From the NCBI GenBank assembly GCA_026388095.1, contig JAPLKL010000051.1, forward strand, positions 1 to 64,000: a stretch of DNA of 64,000 bases, given 5' to 3'. Source of the DNA: Elusimicrobiota bacterium. GTDB taxonomy: Bacteria; Elusimicrobiota; Elusimicrobia; UBA1565; UBA9628. Below are positions 10,212 to 18,405 of this stretch, one piece after another (the stretch's first letter is position 1; each line of letters begins with the position of its first letter). The notes beneath the pieces were generated by a model. It was not told the DNA's origin. It did no database searches and was given only the letters and a program-made list of their open reading frames with translations. Made by a program: the position numbers and the translations under genes.

Positions 10212-11276
10212 TTGAAAAGACTCCGCGTCCTGGTCCTTTGCGGCGGGCAGTCCGCCGAGCACTCGGTCTCTTTGGTCTCCGCGCGCACGGTCCTTTCCAA
10301 CATCGATCCCCGCCGCTATGAAGCCAAGCTGGTCTACATCGACCGCAAAGGCGGCTGGCGGCGCTCCCGGCGCGGACTCCTCACCGACCACGTGGGCGCC
10401 AGCGAAGATGCCCTGCTGGCCGGCTCCCGGCCGGCCGCGCCGTTCGAGGTCCTCGCCGCCGCGGACGCGGTCTTCCCGGTCCTGCACGGCCCTCTGGGCG
10501 AGGACGGCACCATGCAGGGGCTCCTGGAGGTCGCCGGCGTCCCGTACGTGGGCTGCGGAGTCCTGGGCTCGTCCGTGGGCATGGACAAGGAGGTCTCCAA
10601 GCGCCTCTGCATGCATGCCGGCCTGCCGATCCTGCCTTACGCCGTGGCCCGCCATCCGGAGCACGCGGCGGCTCTGGCCAAGCGCCTGGGCTGGCCGATC
10701 TTCGTCAAGCCCGCGCGCATGGGCTCTTCCGTGGGGGTGGTCAAGGTCACGAAAAGGGCGGAGCTCGCGGCCGCCCTGCGCGAAGCCTTCCGCTATGACG
10801 ACAAGGTGGTCATGGAGCAAGGCGTGCCGGCCCGGGAGATCGAGTGCGCCGTCCTGGGGGACCCCTGGGCCAGGCCGGGCGAACCCTTGGAGCTCAAGGC
10901 CTCCATCTGCGGCGAGATAGCGCCCAACGCCCAATTCTACACCTATGAAGCCAAGTACCTCGACCCGGATGGGGCCAAACTCAAGGTCCCGGCGCCGATT
11001 CCGACCCCGACCGCCCGAAGGGTCCGCGAACTCGCGCTCAAGGCCTTCCGGGTCCTGGACGGCTACGGCATGGCCCGGGCCGACTTCCTCATGGACCGCC
11101 GCAACGGCGAGATCTGGTTCAACGAGGTCAACACCATCCCGGGCTTCACCTCCATCAGCATGTACCCCCGGCTCTGGAAGGAGTCGGGGGTCGACACCCC
11201 GGAGCTGGTCCATCGGCTCATCCAGCTCGCCCTGCGCCGCGCCCGCGCGCGCGCGCGGCTCAAAACGGCCCCGTGA
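10212..11276 (+). CDS. ddl: D-alanine-D-alanine ligase
   Basis: The 354-residue ATP-grasp enzyme forms D-Ala-D-Ala for peptidoglycan. Motifs are VLVLCGGQSAEHSVSLVSA at the N-terminus, HGPLGEDGTMQGLLE, FVKPARMGSSVGV and the C-terminal NEVNTIPGFTSISMYP with Mg2+ ligands. The start is TTG at 10212, set by a strong AGGAGG at 10201-10206. The stop overlaps the sigma-factor start as GTGA. Placing cell-wall synthesis in one transcript with an envelope-stress sigma factor is unusual. Confidence 0.96.
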   Translation: MKRLRVLVLCGGQSAEHSVSLVSARTVLSNIDPRRYEAKLVYIDRKGGWRRSRRGLLTDHVGASEDALLAGSRPAAPFEVLAAADAVFPVLHGPLGEDGTMQGLLEVAGVPYVGCGVLGSSVGMDKEVSKRLCMHAGLPILPYAVARHPEHAAALAKRLGWPIFVKPARMGSSVGVVKVTKRAELAAALREAFRYDDKVVMEQGVPAREIECAVLGDPWARPGEPLELKASICGEIAPNAQFYTYEAKYLDPDGAKLKVPAPIPTPTARRVRELALKAFRVLDGYGMARADFLMDRRNGEIWFNEVNTIPGFTSISMYPRLWKESGVDTPELVHRLIQLALRRARARARLKTAP

Positions 11277-11866
11277 CCCCGCGAACCTTTCGCCCTTTCG
11301 CCCGTAATAAAGGGGTGGGCGGTTCCGGGGATTTCTCGGAATTGATCCGGCGGTGCGGGGAGAAGGCCTATAACTTCGCGTTCCGCCTCTCGGGCAACGA
11401 GCAGGATGCCCGGGACCTGGTCTCGGCGGCCTTCGTGCGCGCCTGGGAGCATTTCGGCTCCTATGACGCGGACAAGCCTTTCGAGAGCTGGCTCTACAAG
11501 ATCCTGCACAACATTTACCTCGACGAGGTCCGGCTCTACGCGCACAGCCACACCGTGTCGCTGGACGCGCCGGCGCCCCGCGAGGACACGTCCTGGGACG
11601 AGCTTCTGCCGGGGCAGGACCCCGAGCTCGACTCGGGGCTGCTGCGCCGAGAGGAAGACGAGATGGCACAGAAGGCCTTGAACTCGCTGCCGCCGCACTA
11701 CCGCGCCGCGGTGGCGCTCTGCGACATGGAAGGGCTCTCTTACGAGGCTATCAGCGAGATCATGTCCTGCCCGGTGGGCACCGTGCGCTCGCGCGTGCAC
11801 CAGGGGCGGGAACTGGTGCGCAAGGCTTTCGCGCAACTCCAGAAGACGAAGGTGGAACACTCATGA
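11273..11866 (+). CDS. ECF-type RNA polymerase sigma factor (RpoE-like)
   Basis: The 197-residue protein has the two-domain layout of extracytoplasmic-function sigma factors. Region 2 (about residues 20-90) includes NEQDARDLVSAAFVRAWEHF and FESWLYKILHNIYLDEVR. Region 4 (about 133-185) includes LPPHYRAAVALCDMEGLSYEAI split by a helix turn, then CPVGTVRSRVHQGRE. The start is GTG, overlapping the ddl stop. An anti-sigma gene overlaps its own stop and an RseB-like gene follows, as in the rpoE-rseA-rseB layout. It is likely auto-regulated, though I see no clear ECF promoter upstream. Confidence 0.94.
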   Translation: MTPRTFRPFARNKGVGGSGDFSELIRRCGEKAYNFAFRLSGNEQDARDLVSAAFVRAWEHFGSYDADKPFESWLYKILHNIYLDEVRLYAHSHTVSLDAPAPREDTSWDELLPGQDPELDSGLLRREEDEMAQKALNSLPPHYRAAVALCDMEGLSYEAISEIMSCPVGTVRSRVHQGRELVRKAFAQLQKTKVEHS

Positions 11867-12345
11867 AAATACACGGCGAAGGCGAACTGATCTCGGCGTA
11901 TCTCGACGGGGAGCTCTGCGGGGAAGAGGCGGAGGCGGTCCAGTCGCACATAGCCTCCTGCCCCTCCTGCCGCGAAGAGCACGCCTCCCTGCGCGCGGCC
12001 AAGTCTCTGCTGGCCCGGGCCCCCCGGCGGGCCATGCCCCCGGAACTGGTGGCCCAGATCGAGGGCCGCCTGGCGCGGCCTCTGTGGCGGCAGGTCCTCG
12101 ACCGCCTCCTGCCCCCCATGCCGGTGCTGGTCCCGGCCGGCGCCTGCGCGGCCGCGGCCCTGCTCGCCGTGGTCTGGTTCGGCGCGCGCCGGGCCGCCCC
12201 CGACCAATCCATCCCGCTGGAGCCCCTGCTCGCCGCCCACTCCCGCTACACGGCCGAGGCTTTGGTCCCGCCCACCGAGCTGGTGGCGGCCAACTATTCC
12301 GCCCAGCTCAACGCCTATTATGGGGATTCGCCAGACCAGGAGTAG
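11863..12345 (+). CDS. Membrane anti-sigma factor with zinc-finger (ZAS) domain
   Basis: The 160-residue protein begins with a ~60-residue anti-sigma domain: LISAYLDGELCGEEAE followed by HIASCPSC, the H-x3-C-x2-C zinc motif of zf-HC2/ZAS domains. A single transmembrane helix spans about residues 82-105, leaving a ~55-residue outer part. It should bind the sigma factor encoded just upstream (4-nt overlap) in the cytoplasm and release it on envelope signals. The outer tail is short compared with RseA but would suffice to contact an RseB-like partner. Confidence 0.92.
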   Translation: MKIHGEGELISAYLDGELCGEEAEAVQSHIASCPSCREEHASLRAAKSLLARAPRRAMPPELVAQIEGRLARPLWRQVLDRLLPPMPVLVPAGACAAAALLAVVWFGARRAAPDQSIPLEPLLAAHSRYTAEALVPPTELVAANYSAQLNAYYGDSPDQE

Positions 12346-13669
12346 CCTGACTGTCCTGCTCTTGACGCTCCTGGCGGCCCCTGCAGGGGCCGGCGTCCCC
12401 GTGCCGCCGGATTCCCAATACCTGCTCGACGCTGCCTTGAGCGCCCCGGACCGGCCCTACCACGGCCACCTAACGGTGACCGAGTGGTCCGGCCGGCAGA
12501 CCCGCGCCGAAGAGGTGGAGGTCTACTACAGCCCGACCAACCGCTACCGCTGGGAGTTCCTGGCCCCGGACGGCAGCGCCTCGCGCGTGGCGGTCAGCGA
12601 CGGCTCCAACGAGACGACCTTGCTGGTGCGCCCGGGCAAGACCGTGCCGGGCGAGGCGATGCGCAGCGCGACCAAGCTCATGATGCCGGAGCGGGAGAAG
12701 GGGCTCCTGCTCAGGAACTACCATCTCTCCGTGACCGGCCCCGACCTGGTGGCGGGCCGCAAGGCCTGGGTGCTGGACCTGCGGCCCATGGTCGCGGGCA
12801 AGCCGCATCAGCTGCTCTGGATCGACACCGAGACGCAGATCATCCTCTCCATCAGGAGATATCTGCCCAAGAAGCAGTTCGCGGCCTGGTCCCGCTTCAC
12901 CCATTTCGACCTCAAGACGCCCCTGCCCGAATCGCTCTTCGCGCTGCAGATGGACTCGACGACTCCGGTCACCGAGGACATGACCCCGGATTTCCTGTCC
13001 ATCGACGAGCTGGAGAAAGCGACCGGCCGGGAGACGGAGCTGCCCGACGAGCTGCCCGGCGGCTTCGCCTTCGAGAGCGCGGACTACTTCGACGTGGGCA
13101 AGGACAGCGTCCGGCACCTGCGCTTCACGGACGGGCTGGCCGTGCTCTCGGTCTTCCTGACCGACAAGCCGGTGCGCCTGCCGGCCGGCGGCTCGATGCG
13201 GCTTTCCTCGCAGCTCTCGCCGCCGGGGTCTTTGCGGCTCTCCAGCACGGGCAAGGTCTTCGCTTTCCAGCGCGGCAAGCAGTACTACACCTTGATGAGC
13301 GACGTGTCGCGGGACCTGCTCGAGCGCATCGCCGAGAAGGTGGCCCCGCCCAAGAAAGCGGCCAAGAAAACGAAGCCCATCGCCGCGGCGGTGGCGCCGC
13401 AGACGCCGGAAGGGCGCATCCGCTGGACCAAGATGGCGGGCAGCGTGGACTCGGTGGAGCTCTCCGCCAGCCGCCTGTTGGTGAAGAGCAAGGCCAAAGG
13501 CGCCAAAGGCCGCGAATTCACGGTGACCGACGCGACCGAGATCCTGCGCGACAAGAAATCGGCCAAGCTCTCCGACGTCAAGCCCGGCGACAAGGTCAAG
13601 CTCCTGCGCTACAACAGCGCCACCCAGGAGATCAAGAAGATCGAGCTGGCATCCGCCTCGTCCCGCTAG
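12320..13669 (+). CDS. RseB/MucB-like periplasmic sigma-E regulator with extra C-terminal domain
   Basis: The 449-residue exported protein has a signal peptide (about residues 1-25, LTVLLLTLLAAPAGA). The next ~190 residues match the LolA/LppX-like fold of MucB/RseB (YHGHLTVTEWSG, LVAGRKAWVLDLRP). A second globular segment at about 235-340 resembles the RseB C-terminal domain. An Ala/Lys-rich linker (about 345-365) leads to an extra ~80-residue beta-rich domain ending DVKPGDKVKLLRY, which looks like a DUF5666-type module. RseB guards the anti-sigma factor and senses mislocalised envelope components. The gene overlaps the anti-sigma gene by 26 nt. Confidence 0.85.
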   Translation: MGIRQTRSSLTVLLLTLLAAPAGAGVPVPPDSQYLLDAALSAPDRPYHGHLTVTEWSGRQTRAEEVEVYYSPTNRYRWEFLAPDGSASRVAVSDGSNETTLLVRPGKTVPGEAMRSATKLMMPEREKGLLLRNYHLSVTGPDLVAGRKAWVLDLRPMVAGKPHQLLWIDTETQIILSIRRYLPKKQFAAWSRFTHFDLKTPLPESLFALQMDSTTPVTEDMTPDFLSIDELEKATGRETELPDELPGGFAFESADYFDVGKDSVRHLRFTDGLAVLSVFLTDKPVRLPAGGSMRLSSQLSPPGSLRLSSTGKVFAFQRGKQYYTLMSDVSRDLLERIAEKVAPPKKAAKKTKPIAAAVAPQTPEGRIRWTKMAGSVDSVELSASRLLVKSKAKGAKGREFTVTDATEILRDKKSAKLSDVKPGDKVKLLRYNSATQEIKKIELASASSR

Positions 13670-13706
13670 GCGGTTCGAATCCTAGTCCCGCAGGAGAAAA
13701 TCGAGA

Positions 13707-13725
13707 TTGCCGCGAATTGCGGCAA
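13707..13725. repeat. Inverted repeat upstream of the TauE/SafE gene
   Basis: TTGCCGC and GCGGCAA form a perfect 7-bp inverted repeat around GAATT, just upstream of the TATAAT at 13744. It could be an operator for the permease gene or a hairpin ending the RseB transcript. No T-run follows. Confidence 0.4.
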
Positions 13726-13743
13726 CCTCCCTCCCCGGGAAGC

Positions 13744-13757
13744 TATAATCTCTCCTG
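13744..13757 (+). promoter_or_regulatory. -10 element of the TauE/SafE gene (leaderless type)
   Basis: A perfect TATAAT at 13744-13749 lies 8 nt before the ATG at 13758. No Shine-Dalgarno fits between them. A -35 hexamer is not clear. Confidence 0.6.
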
Positions 13758-14531
13758 ATGCTCGCCGACTTCACAGTGACCCAACTGCTCGTCCTCGCCA
13801 CTTTGGTCTTCTTCGCCGGCGTGGTGGACGCCCTGGCCGGCGGCGGCGGCCTCATCACCTTGCCCGCCTACCTAGCAGCAGGGCTGGACCCAGCCCTGCT
13901 GCTGGGAACCAACAAGCTCTCTTCCTCTTTAGGGACCATCGCCTCAGCCGGCCGTTACCTCCACCGCCTGCGCTTGCCCCTCAAGCCCTTCGCCCCCCTG
14001 CTCTTCTGCGCCGCGCTCGGCTCCGCGCTCGGAGCCGGGCTCGCCCTCTGCCTCAAAGCCGCATTCATCCGTTACCTTCTGCTAGCCGCTCTCCCGCTGG
14101 TCGCCATCGCCGTGCTCACCCGCCATGAGTTCGGCCAGTCAGACCGCAGCGCTGAACTCAAGCCGAAGACCCTAAGGAACCGCTCCTGCGCCATCTCCGC
14201 CGCGGTCGGCGCCTACGACGGCTTCTTCGGCCCCGGCACCGGGACCTTCTTCGCCTTGGCCTTGGCGCGCTGGTGCCGCCACGACCTTCTAGGCGCCACC
14301 GGCCGCGCCAAGCTCCTCAACCTCACCACTAATTTCGCGGCTTTGGCCGTCTTCCTCATCTCCGGCCGCCTGCACATCGCGCTCGGCCTGGCCATGGCCG
14401 CGGCCAGCGCGGCCGGCCACTGGCTCGGAGCGCACCTCGGCCTGCGCCACAGCGGACGGATCATCCGCCCCGCCGTCGCCCTCGTCTGCGCCGGCCTCTT
14501 CCTAAAAATCCTGCGCGACACCCTGCATTAA
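13758..14531 (+). CDS. TauE/SafE (TSUP) family membrane permease
   Basis: This 257-residue protein has about eight hydrophobic segments. The family signature FFAGVVDALAGGGGLITLP lies in the first helix pair, and its internal counterpart VGAYDGFFGPGTGTFFALA lies near residue 150. TSUP members export or import small sulfonates, sulfite or organic anions across the cytoplasmic membrane. It stands alone between the RseB operon and glutamine synthetase with its own promoter. The substrate cannot be assigned. Confidence 0.93.
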   Translation: MLADFTVTQLLVLATLVFFAGVVDALAGGGGLITLPAYLAAGLDPALLLGTNKLSSSLGTIASAGRYLHRLRLPLKPFAPLLFCAALGSALGAGLALCLKAAFIRYLLLAALPLVAIAVLTRHEFGQSDRSAELKPKTLRNRSCAISAAVGAYDGFFGPGTGTFFALALARWCRHDLLGATGRAKLLNLTTNFAALAVFLISGRLHIALGLAMAAASAAGHWLGAHLGLRHSGRIIRPAVALVCAGLFLKILRDTLH

Positions 14532-14533
14532 GA

Positions 14534-14600
14534 GGGTCAGGTCTTGACATTGGACACATCCGGACGGGAGACGCGTATGTCAAATGTCAAGACCTGACCC
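14534..14600. repeat. REP-like palindromic element between TauE/SafE and glnA
   Basis: Two perfect 18-bp inverted arms (14534-14551 and 14583-14600, containing GGTCAGGTCTTGACA) surround a 31-nt spacer. The size and form fit a REP/BIME-type repeat, of the kind mobilised by REP-associated tyrosine transposases. No transposase lies nearby. The right arm ends 6 nt before the glnA -10 and supplies its -35 region, so the repeat may also affect glnA expression or end the permease transcript. Confidence 0.7.
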
Positions 14601-14620
14601 CAATGCTATAATAGCCGACC
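14584..14620 (+). promoter_or_regulatory. glnA promoter (extended -10, leaderless type)
   Basis: TGC-TATAAT (hexamer 14607-14612) is an extended -10 element located 8 nt before the ATG. A weak -35 (ATGTCA, 14584-14589) with a 17-nt spacer lies in the right arm of the REP-like repeat. Confidence 0.6.
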
Positions 14621-16123
14621 ATGAAATCGACCACCGCAGCCCTCTCTCCCAACCCCGTCGCGGCTTTCTTGGACAAGGCCCCCGCCGATATCACCAAGAA
14701 GGACCTTGTCCGGTACATATCGGAGAAAGGCATCCGCATGGTCAAGTTCCGCTACGTGGGCGGAGACGGGCGCCTCAAGACCCTCGACTTCGTCATCTCC
14801 GGCCCCCAGCACCTCGACCGCCTGCTCTCCACCGGCGAGCGGGTGGACGGCTCCAGCCTCTTCACCTACATCGACTCATCCTCCAGCGACCTCTACGTCG
14901 TGCCCCGCTACCGCACCGCCTTCCTCGACCCCTTCGCCGAGATCCCCACCTTGGACATCCTCTGCGCCTTCTACACCAGCACCGGCTCGCGCCTGCCCAG
15001 CTCCCCGGAGAACGTCGTGCGCCGGGCCCAGGAAGCCCTGCAGGAGCGCACGGGCTTCACCTTGGAGGCCATGGGCGAGCTCGAGTACTACATCCTCTCC
15101 GAGCGCCAGCCCTACTACCCCATCACCGCCCAGAAGGGCTACCACGAGTCCGCGCCTTTCTCCAAGTGGGAGAAGCTGCGCACCGACGCCATGGCCGCCA
15201 TCGCCCAGGCCGGCGGCGCCATCAAGTACGGCCACTCCGAGGTCGGCCACATCCGGGGCGAGGACCAGGAGATGGCCCAGCACGAGATCGAGTTCCTCCC
15301 CGTTCCCATCGCCGACGCGGCTGACCAGATCGTCATCGCCAAGTGGATCCTCAGCGTGCTTGGGCACAAGCACGGGGTGCGGGTCAGCTTCGCCCCCAAG
15401 ATCTCCGTGGGCCACGCGGGCAGCGGCCTGCACGTCCATTCGCGGCTGATGCAGGACGGCCGCAACGTCATGGTGTCCAAGGGCGCGCTGAGCGAGCCGG
15501 CGCGCAAGCTCATCGCCGGCTACCTGTCCTTGGCCCCGTCGCTGACCGCCTTCGGCAACACCGTGCCCACCGCCTACCTGCGCCTGGTCCCCCACCAGGA
15601 GGCGCCCACCAACATCTGCTGGGGCGAGCGCAACCGCTCCACCTTGGTCCGGGTGCCCCTGGGCTGGCTGCACTCCTCGGACATGGTCAAGGACGCCAAC
15701 CCCCGCGAGAAGGCCAACCCGGAGGCCGGGTCCCAGAGCCAGACCGTGGAGTTTCGCGCCCCGGACGGCTCCGCTCAGATCCACCTGCTCATGGCCGGGC
15801 TGGCCGTGGCCGCCCGGCACGGCCTGGGCATGCGCGACGCCCTGGCTGTGGCCCGGCGGCTCCACGTGGACGGCAACGTCTTCTCCGCCGAGAACAAGGC
15901 CCTGCAGGCCAAGCTGCCGCAGCTGCCCGCCTCCTGCGCCGAGTCGGCCGAGTGCCTCCTGCACGACCGCGCGGTCTACGAGGCGGACGGCGTCTTTTCC
16001 CCCGTGGTCATCGACGGCATGGCCCGCCGGCTGCAGGCCTTCAACGACCGTGACCTCAGCGAGCGGCTCTTCGGCAAGGAAGAGGAGATCAAGAAGATCG
16101 TCGACGAGTTCCTCTATTGTTGA
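14621..16123 (+). CDS. glnA: Glutamine synthetase, type I-like, without the adenylylation site
   Basis: The 500-residue enzyme makes glutamine from glutamate and ammonia. It has the beta-grasp segment KFRYVGGDGRLKTLD, the VDGSSLF loop, GELEYYI and HEIEF metal-ligand segments, GSGLHVHSRL, AYLRLVPHQEAPTN and NRSTLVRVP. The C-terminal Tyr motif (NLYDLP) used for adenylylation in many GlnA enzymes is absent; the equivalent region reads GNVFSAENK. Control by GlnE-type adenylylation is therefore unlikely. It could be a divergent GlnA-type rather than the main GS, but the active-site blocks are intact. Confidence 0.88.
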   Translation: MKSTTAALSPNPVAAFLDKAPADITKKDLVRYISEKGIRMVKFRYVGGDGRLKTLDFVISGPQHLDRLLSTGERVDGSSLFTYIDSSSSDLYVVPRYRTAFLDPFAEIPTLDILCAFYTSTGSRLPSSPENVVRRAQEALQERTGFTLEAMGELEYYILSERQPYYPITAQKGYHESAPFSKWEKLRTDAMAAIAQAGGAIKYGHSEVGHIRGEDQEMAQHEIEFLPVPIADAADQIVIAKWILSVLGHKHGVRVSFAPKISVGHAGSGLHVHSRLMQDGRNVMVSKGALSEPARKLIAGYLSLAPSLTAFGNTVPTAYLRLVPHQEAPTNICWGERNRSTLVRVPLGWLHSSDMVKDANPREKANPEAGSQSQTVEFRAPDGSAQIHLLMAGLAVAARHGLGMRDALAVARRLHVDGNVFSAENKALQAKLPQLPASCAESAECLLHDRAVYEADGVFSPVVIDGMARRLQAFNDRDLSERLFGKEEEIKKIVDEFLYC

Positions 16124-16149
16124 CGGGGCGGGCCAAAAGTTGATACATT
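16120..16149 (+). promoter_or_regulatory. infC: Candidate infC operon promoter
   Basis: TTGACG (16120-16125, overlapping the glnA stop) and TACATT (16144-16149) are separated by 18 nt, and TGA precedes the -10 hexamer. Transcription from here gives a leader of about 50 nt containing the AGGGAGAG ribosome-binding site at 16191-16198. Confidence 0.5.
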
Positions 16150-16208
16150 AACCATCTCGCGGGACGAGTTCCGACGGGGAGTGCCGAAAGAGGGAGAGCG
16201 ATACCACT

Positions 16209-16733
16209 ATAATCTACAAGACTGCCAAGGATACGACGCGGATCAACAATCGGATCACGTCCAGCCAAGTCCGCGTCATAGACGTGGATGGGACGCAAGT
16301 CGGCATCAAGCCTCTCTCTGAAGCACTGGCCCTGGCGCGTCAGCGGGGCAAGGACCTCATCGAGATCGCTCCGCAGGCGAGTCCGCCGGTCTGCAAGATC
16401 CTCGACTACCCGAAGTACCGTTACGAGCAGGAGAAGAAGGTCCGGGAGTCGCGGCGCAAGCAGAAGGCGGGGATGCTCAAGGAAGTGCGCTTCAAGCCGC
16501 ACATCGGAGCGCACGACCTGGACACGAAGCTCAAGCACATAACCGAGTTCATCACGGCGCACGACAAAGTGAGGCTCACCGTCGTGTTCCGCGGCCGGGA
16601 GATGCAGCACCGAGACCTAGGGATGAAGCTGCTGGCAATGATCCAAGAGCGCCTCAACGCCATCGCGTCGGTGGAGCAGGCGCCCATGCCGGACCGCAAC
16701 CGGCTGGTCATGACCCTCATCCCCAAGCACTAA
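16209..16733 (+). CDS. infC: Translation initiation factor IF-3 with non-AUG start
   Basis: IF-3 binds the 30S subunit and checks the start codon. The frame contains TRINNRITSSQVRVID and LIEIAPQASPPVCKILDYPKY in the N-domain, then VKEV-like KEVRFKPHIGAHD, VVFRGREMQH and MTLIPKH in the C-domain. No in-frame ATG, GTG or TTG precedes the conserved INNRI block; a GTG at 16284 would delete it. AGGGAGAG (16191-16198) is followed 10 nt later by ATA (16209) and then ATC (16212). I take ATA or ATC as the start, giving about 174 residues. E. coli infC likewise starts at AUU for autoregulation. Confidence 0.9.
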   Translation: MIYKTAKDTTRINNRITSSQVRVIDVDGTQVGIKPLSEALALARQRGKDLIEIAPQASPPVCKILDYPKYRYEQEKKVRESRRKQKAGMLKEVRFKPHIGAHDLDTKLKHITEFITAHDKVRLTVVFRGREMQHRDLGMKLLAMIQERLNAIASVEQAPMPDRNRLVMTLIPKH

Positions 16734-16742
16734 GGACCAACT

Positions 16743-16940
16743 ATGCCTAAAATGAAATCGCACAGCGGCGCCAAGAAGCGCTTCTTCAGGACCGGCACCG
16801 GCAAGTTCAAGCACGCCCGCGCCGGCCGGCGGCACCTGCTCTCGCCCAGGTCGGGAGAGCAGAAGCAGTTCACGCGCACCAAGAGCTTCCTCAACAAGAC
16901 CGAGGAGAAGATCATGGCGCGCTACCTCCCCTACGCCTGA
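16743..16940 (+). CDS. rpmI: 50S ribosomal protein L35
   Basis: This 65-residue basic protein begins [14 protein letters not shown] and contains the L35 core [13 protein letters not shown] and ARYLPYA at the end. It lies between infC and rplT in the universal infC-rpmI-rplT order. AAGGA lies 7 nt before the ATG. Confidence 0.97.
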   Translation: MPKMKSHSGAKKRFFRTGTGKFKHARAGRRHLLSPRSGEQKQFTRTKSFLNKTEEKIMARYLPYA

Positions 16941-16977
16941 GAGGGGCGGGGCTCTACTTTAGGACGGGAGTCAAACC

Positions 16978-17325
16978 ATGCGAATAAAATCCGGCGTCAC
17001 CACCCGACATCACAAGAAGAAGAAGTTCCGCCTAGCCAAAGGCTTCTATTCCGACAAGAGCCGCAAGTGGCGGCAGGTGAAGCAGGCGGTCGAGAGGTCC
17101 CTGGCCGCCGCCTATGTCGGCCGCAAGGACAAGAAGGGCGACTTCCGCTCCCTCTGGATCGAGCGCATCAACGCCGCCTGCCGCGAGCACGGCCTGAGCT
17201 ACTCCCGGTTCATGGCGGGCCTCAAGAAGGCCAACATCACCCTCAACCGCAAGATGCTCTCGGAGATGGCGATCCGGGACGGCTCCTCCTTCAAGAAGCT
17301 GGTCGCCCTGTCCCAAGGCGCCTGA
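16978..17325 (+). CDS. rplT: 50S ribosomal protein L20
   Basis: This 115-residue protein carries the L20 blocks RHHKKKKFRLAKGFYSDKSR, WIERINAACREHGLSYSRF and LNRKMLSEMAI. L20 nucleates early 50S assembly and, in several bacteria, represses its own operon by binding the leader. It follows rpmI by 37 nt with GGACGGGAG just upstream. The phenylalanyl-tRNA synthetase genes follow as in many genomes. Confidence 0.98.
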   Translation: MRIKSGVTTRHHKKKKFRLAKGFYSDKSRKWRQVKQAVERSLAAAYVGRKDKKGDFRSLWIERINAACREHGLSYSRFMAGLKKANITLNRKMLSEMAIRDGSSFKKLVALSQGA

Positions 17326-17340
17326 GTCCGGGGGCACGCC

Positions 17341-18405
17341 GTGTCCCCGGTGACGCGCGCCGACCTGGAGGCCGCTTACGCCCGCCTCTCTGGCCCTCTC
17401 TTCCGAGACCCCATCGCCTCGGCCAAGACCGCTGAGGAGCTCGAGGCGGTCCGGGTCGAAGCCCTGGGCCGCAAGAGCGGGCTGACCGAGCTCCTCAAAG
17501 GGCTCAAGGACCTCTCCCTCGAAGAGAAGCGCGAGTTCGCACCCAAGATCCAGGCCCTCAAGGCCGAGCTGGAGACCCTGGTCTCCCGACGCCGCGCCGA
17601 GCTGGAGGCCCTGGCGGACGAGGCGTCCTTGCAGAGCCTCGACCTGGACCTCTCCCTTCCGGCCCTGGCGCCGACGCGGGGCCGCCTGCACCCCCTGACC
17701 CAGACCCTCCAGGAGATGGCCTCCATCTTCAGCCTCATGGGCTACTCCTGGGCCGAGGGGCCCTTGGTCGAGGATGAGCGCCACAACTTCGAGGCCCTCA
17801 ACATCCCGGAGCACCACGCCGCGCGGGACCTGCAGGACACCTTCTACCTCCAGGACGTGCCGCTGCTGCTGCGCACCCACACCTCGCCGGTGCAGATCCG
17901 CACCATGGAAAACGTGCGGCCGCCCCTGCGGGTCATCTGCCCCGGGCGCGTGTTCCGCCACGAGGCCATCGACGCCACCCACTCCGCGGTCTTCCACCAG
18001 GTCGAAGGCCTGGCCGTGGACCAGGGCATAACCTTGGCGGACCTCAAGGGGACCCTGCAGACCTTCCTACAGAGGCTCTTCGGCCCCAAGACCAAGACGC
18101 GCTTCCTGCCCTCGTACTATCCCTTCACCGAGCCCTCGGCGGACGTCTACGCCTCGTGCATCTTCTGCTCCGGCTCGGGCTGCCCCATCTGCAAGCACTC
18201 CGGCTGGATCGAGATCATGGGCGCGGGCATGGTCCACCCGAACGTATTCAAGGCCGTGGACTACGACCCCGAGACCTGGTCCGGCTTCGCCTTCGGCATC
18301 GGAGTGGACCGCGTGGCCATGCTGCGCCTGGGCGTGCCGGACCTGCGCCTCTTCTACGAGAACGACCTGCGCTTCCTGCGCCAATTCGATGAAAATCTCG
18401 TATAG
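17341..18405 (+). CDS. pheS: Phenylalanine-tRNA ligase alpha subunit
   Basis: The 354-residue protein contains an N-terminal coiled-coil arm (about residues 1-85), motif 2 region FRHEAIDATHSAVFHQVEG, PSYYPFTEPSADV and the glycine-rich motif 3 GFAFGIGVDRVAMLRLGV. The start is GTG (17341) preceded by GGGGG. A Cys-containing insert (CIFCSGSGCPICKHSGW) sits between PFTEPS and motif 3, as found in many bacterial PheS proteins. Its stop overlaps the pheT start by 17 nt. Confidence 0.97.
   Translation: MSPVTRADLEAAYARLSGPLFRDPIASAKTAEELEAVRVEALGRKSGLTELLKGLKDLSLEEKREFAPKIQALKAELETLVSRRRAELEALADEASLQSLDLDLSLPALAPTRGRLHPLTQTLQEMASIFSLMGYSWAEGPLVEDERHNFEALNIPEHHAARDLQDTFYLQDVPLLLRTHTSPVQIRTMENVRPPLRVICPGRVFRHEAIDATHSAVFHQVEGLAVDQGITLADLKGTLQTFLQRLFGPKTKTRFLPSYYPFTEPSADVYASCIFCSGSGCPICKHSGWIEIMGAGMVHPNVFKAVDYDPETWSGFAFGIGVDRVAMLRLGVPDLRLFYENDLRFLRQFDENLV

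Noticed and set aside
16208-16213. TATAAT inside the infC start region as a promoter
   Set aside because: It would start transcription downstream of the ribosome-binding site and of the only plausible start codons; no in-frame start follows. The TTGACG/TACATT pair upstream fits better.
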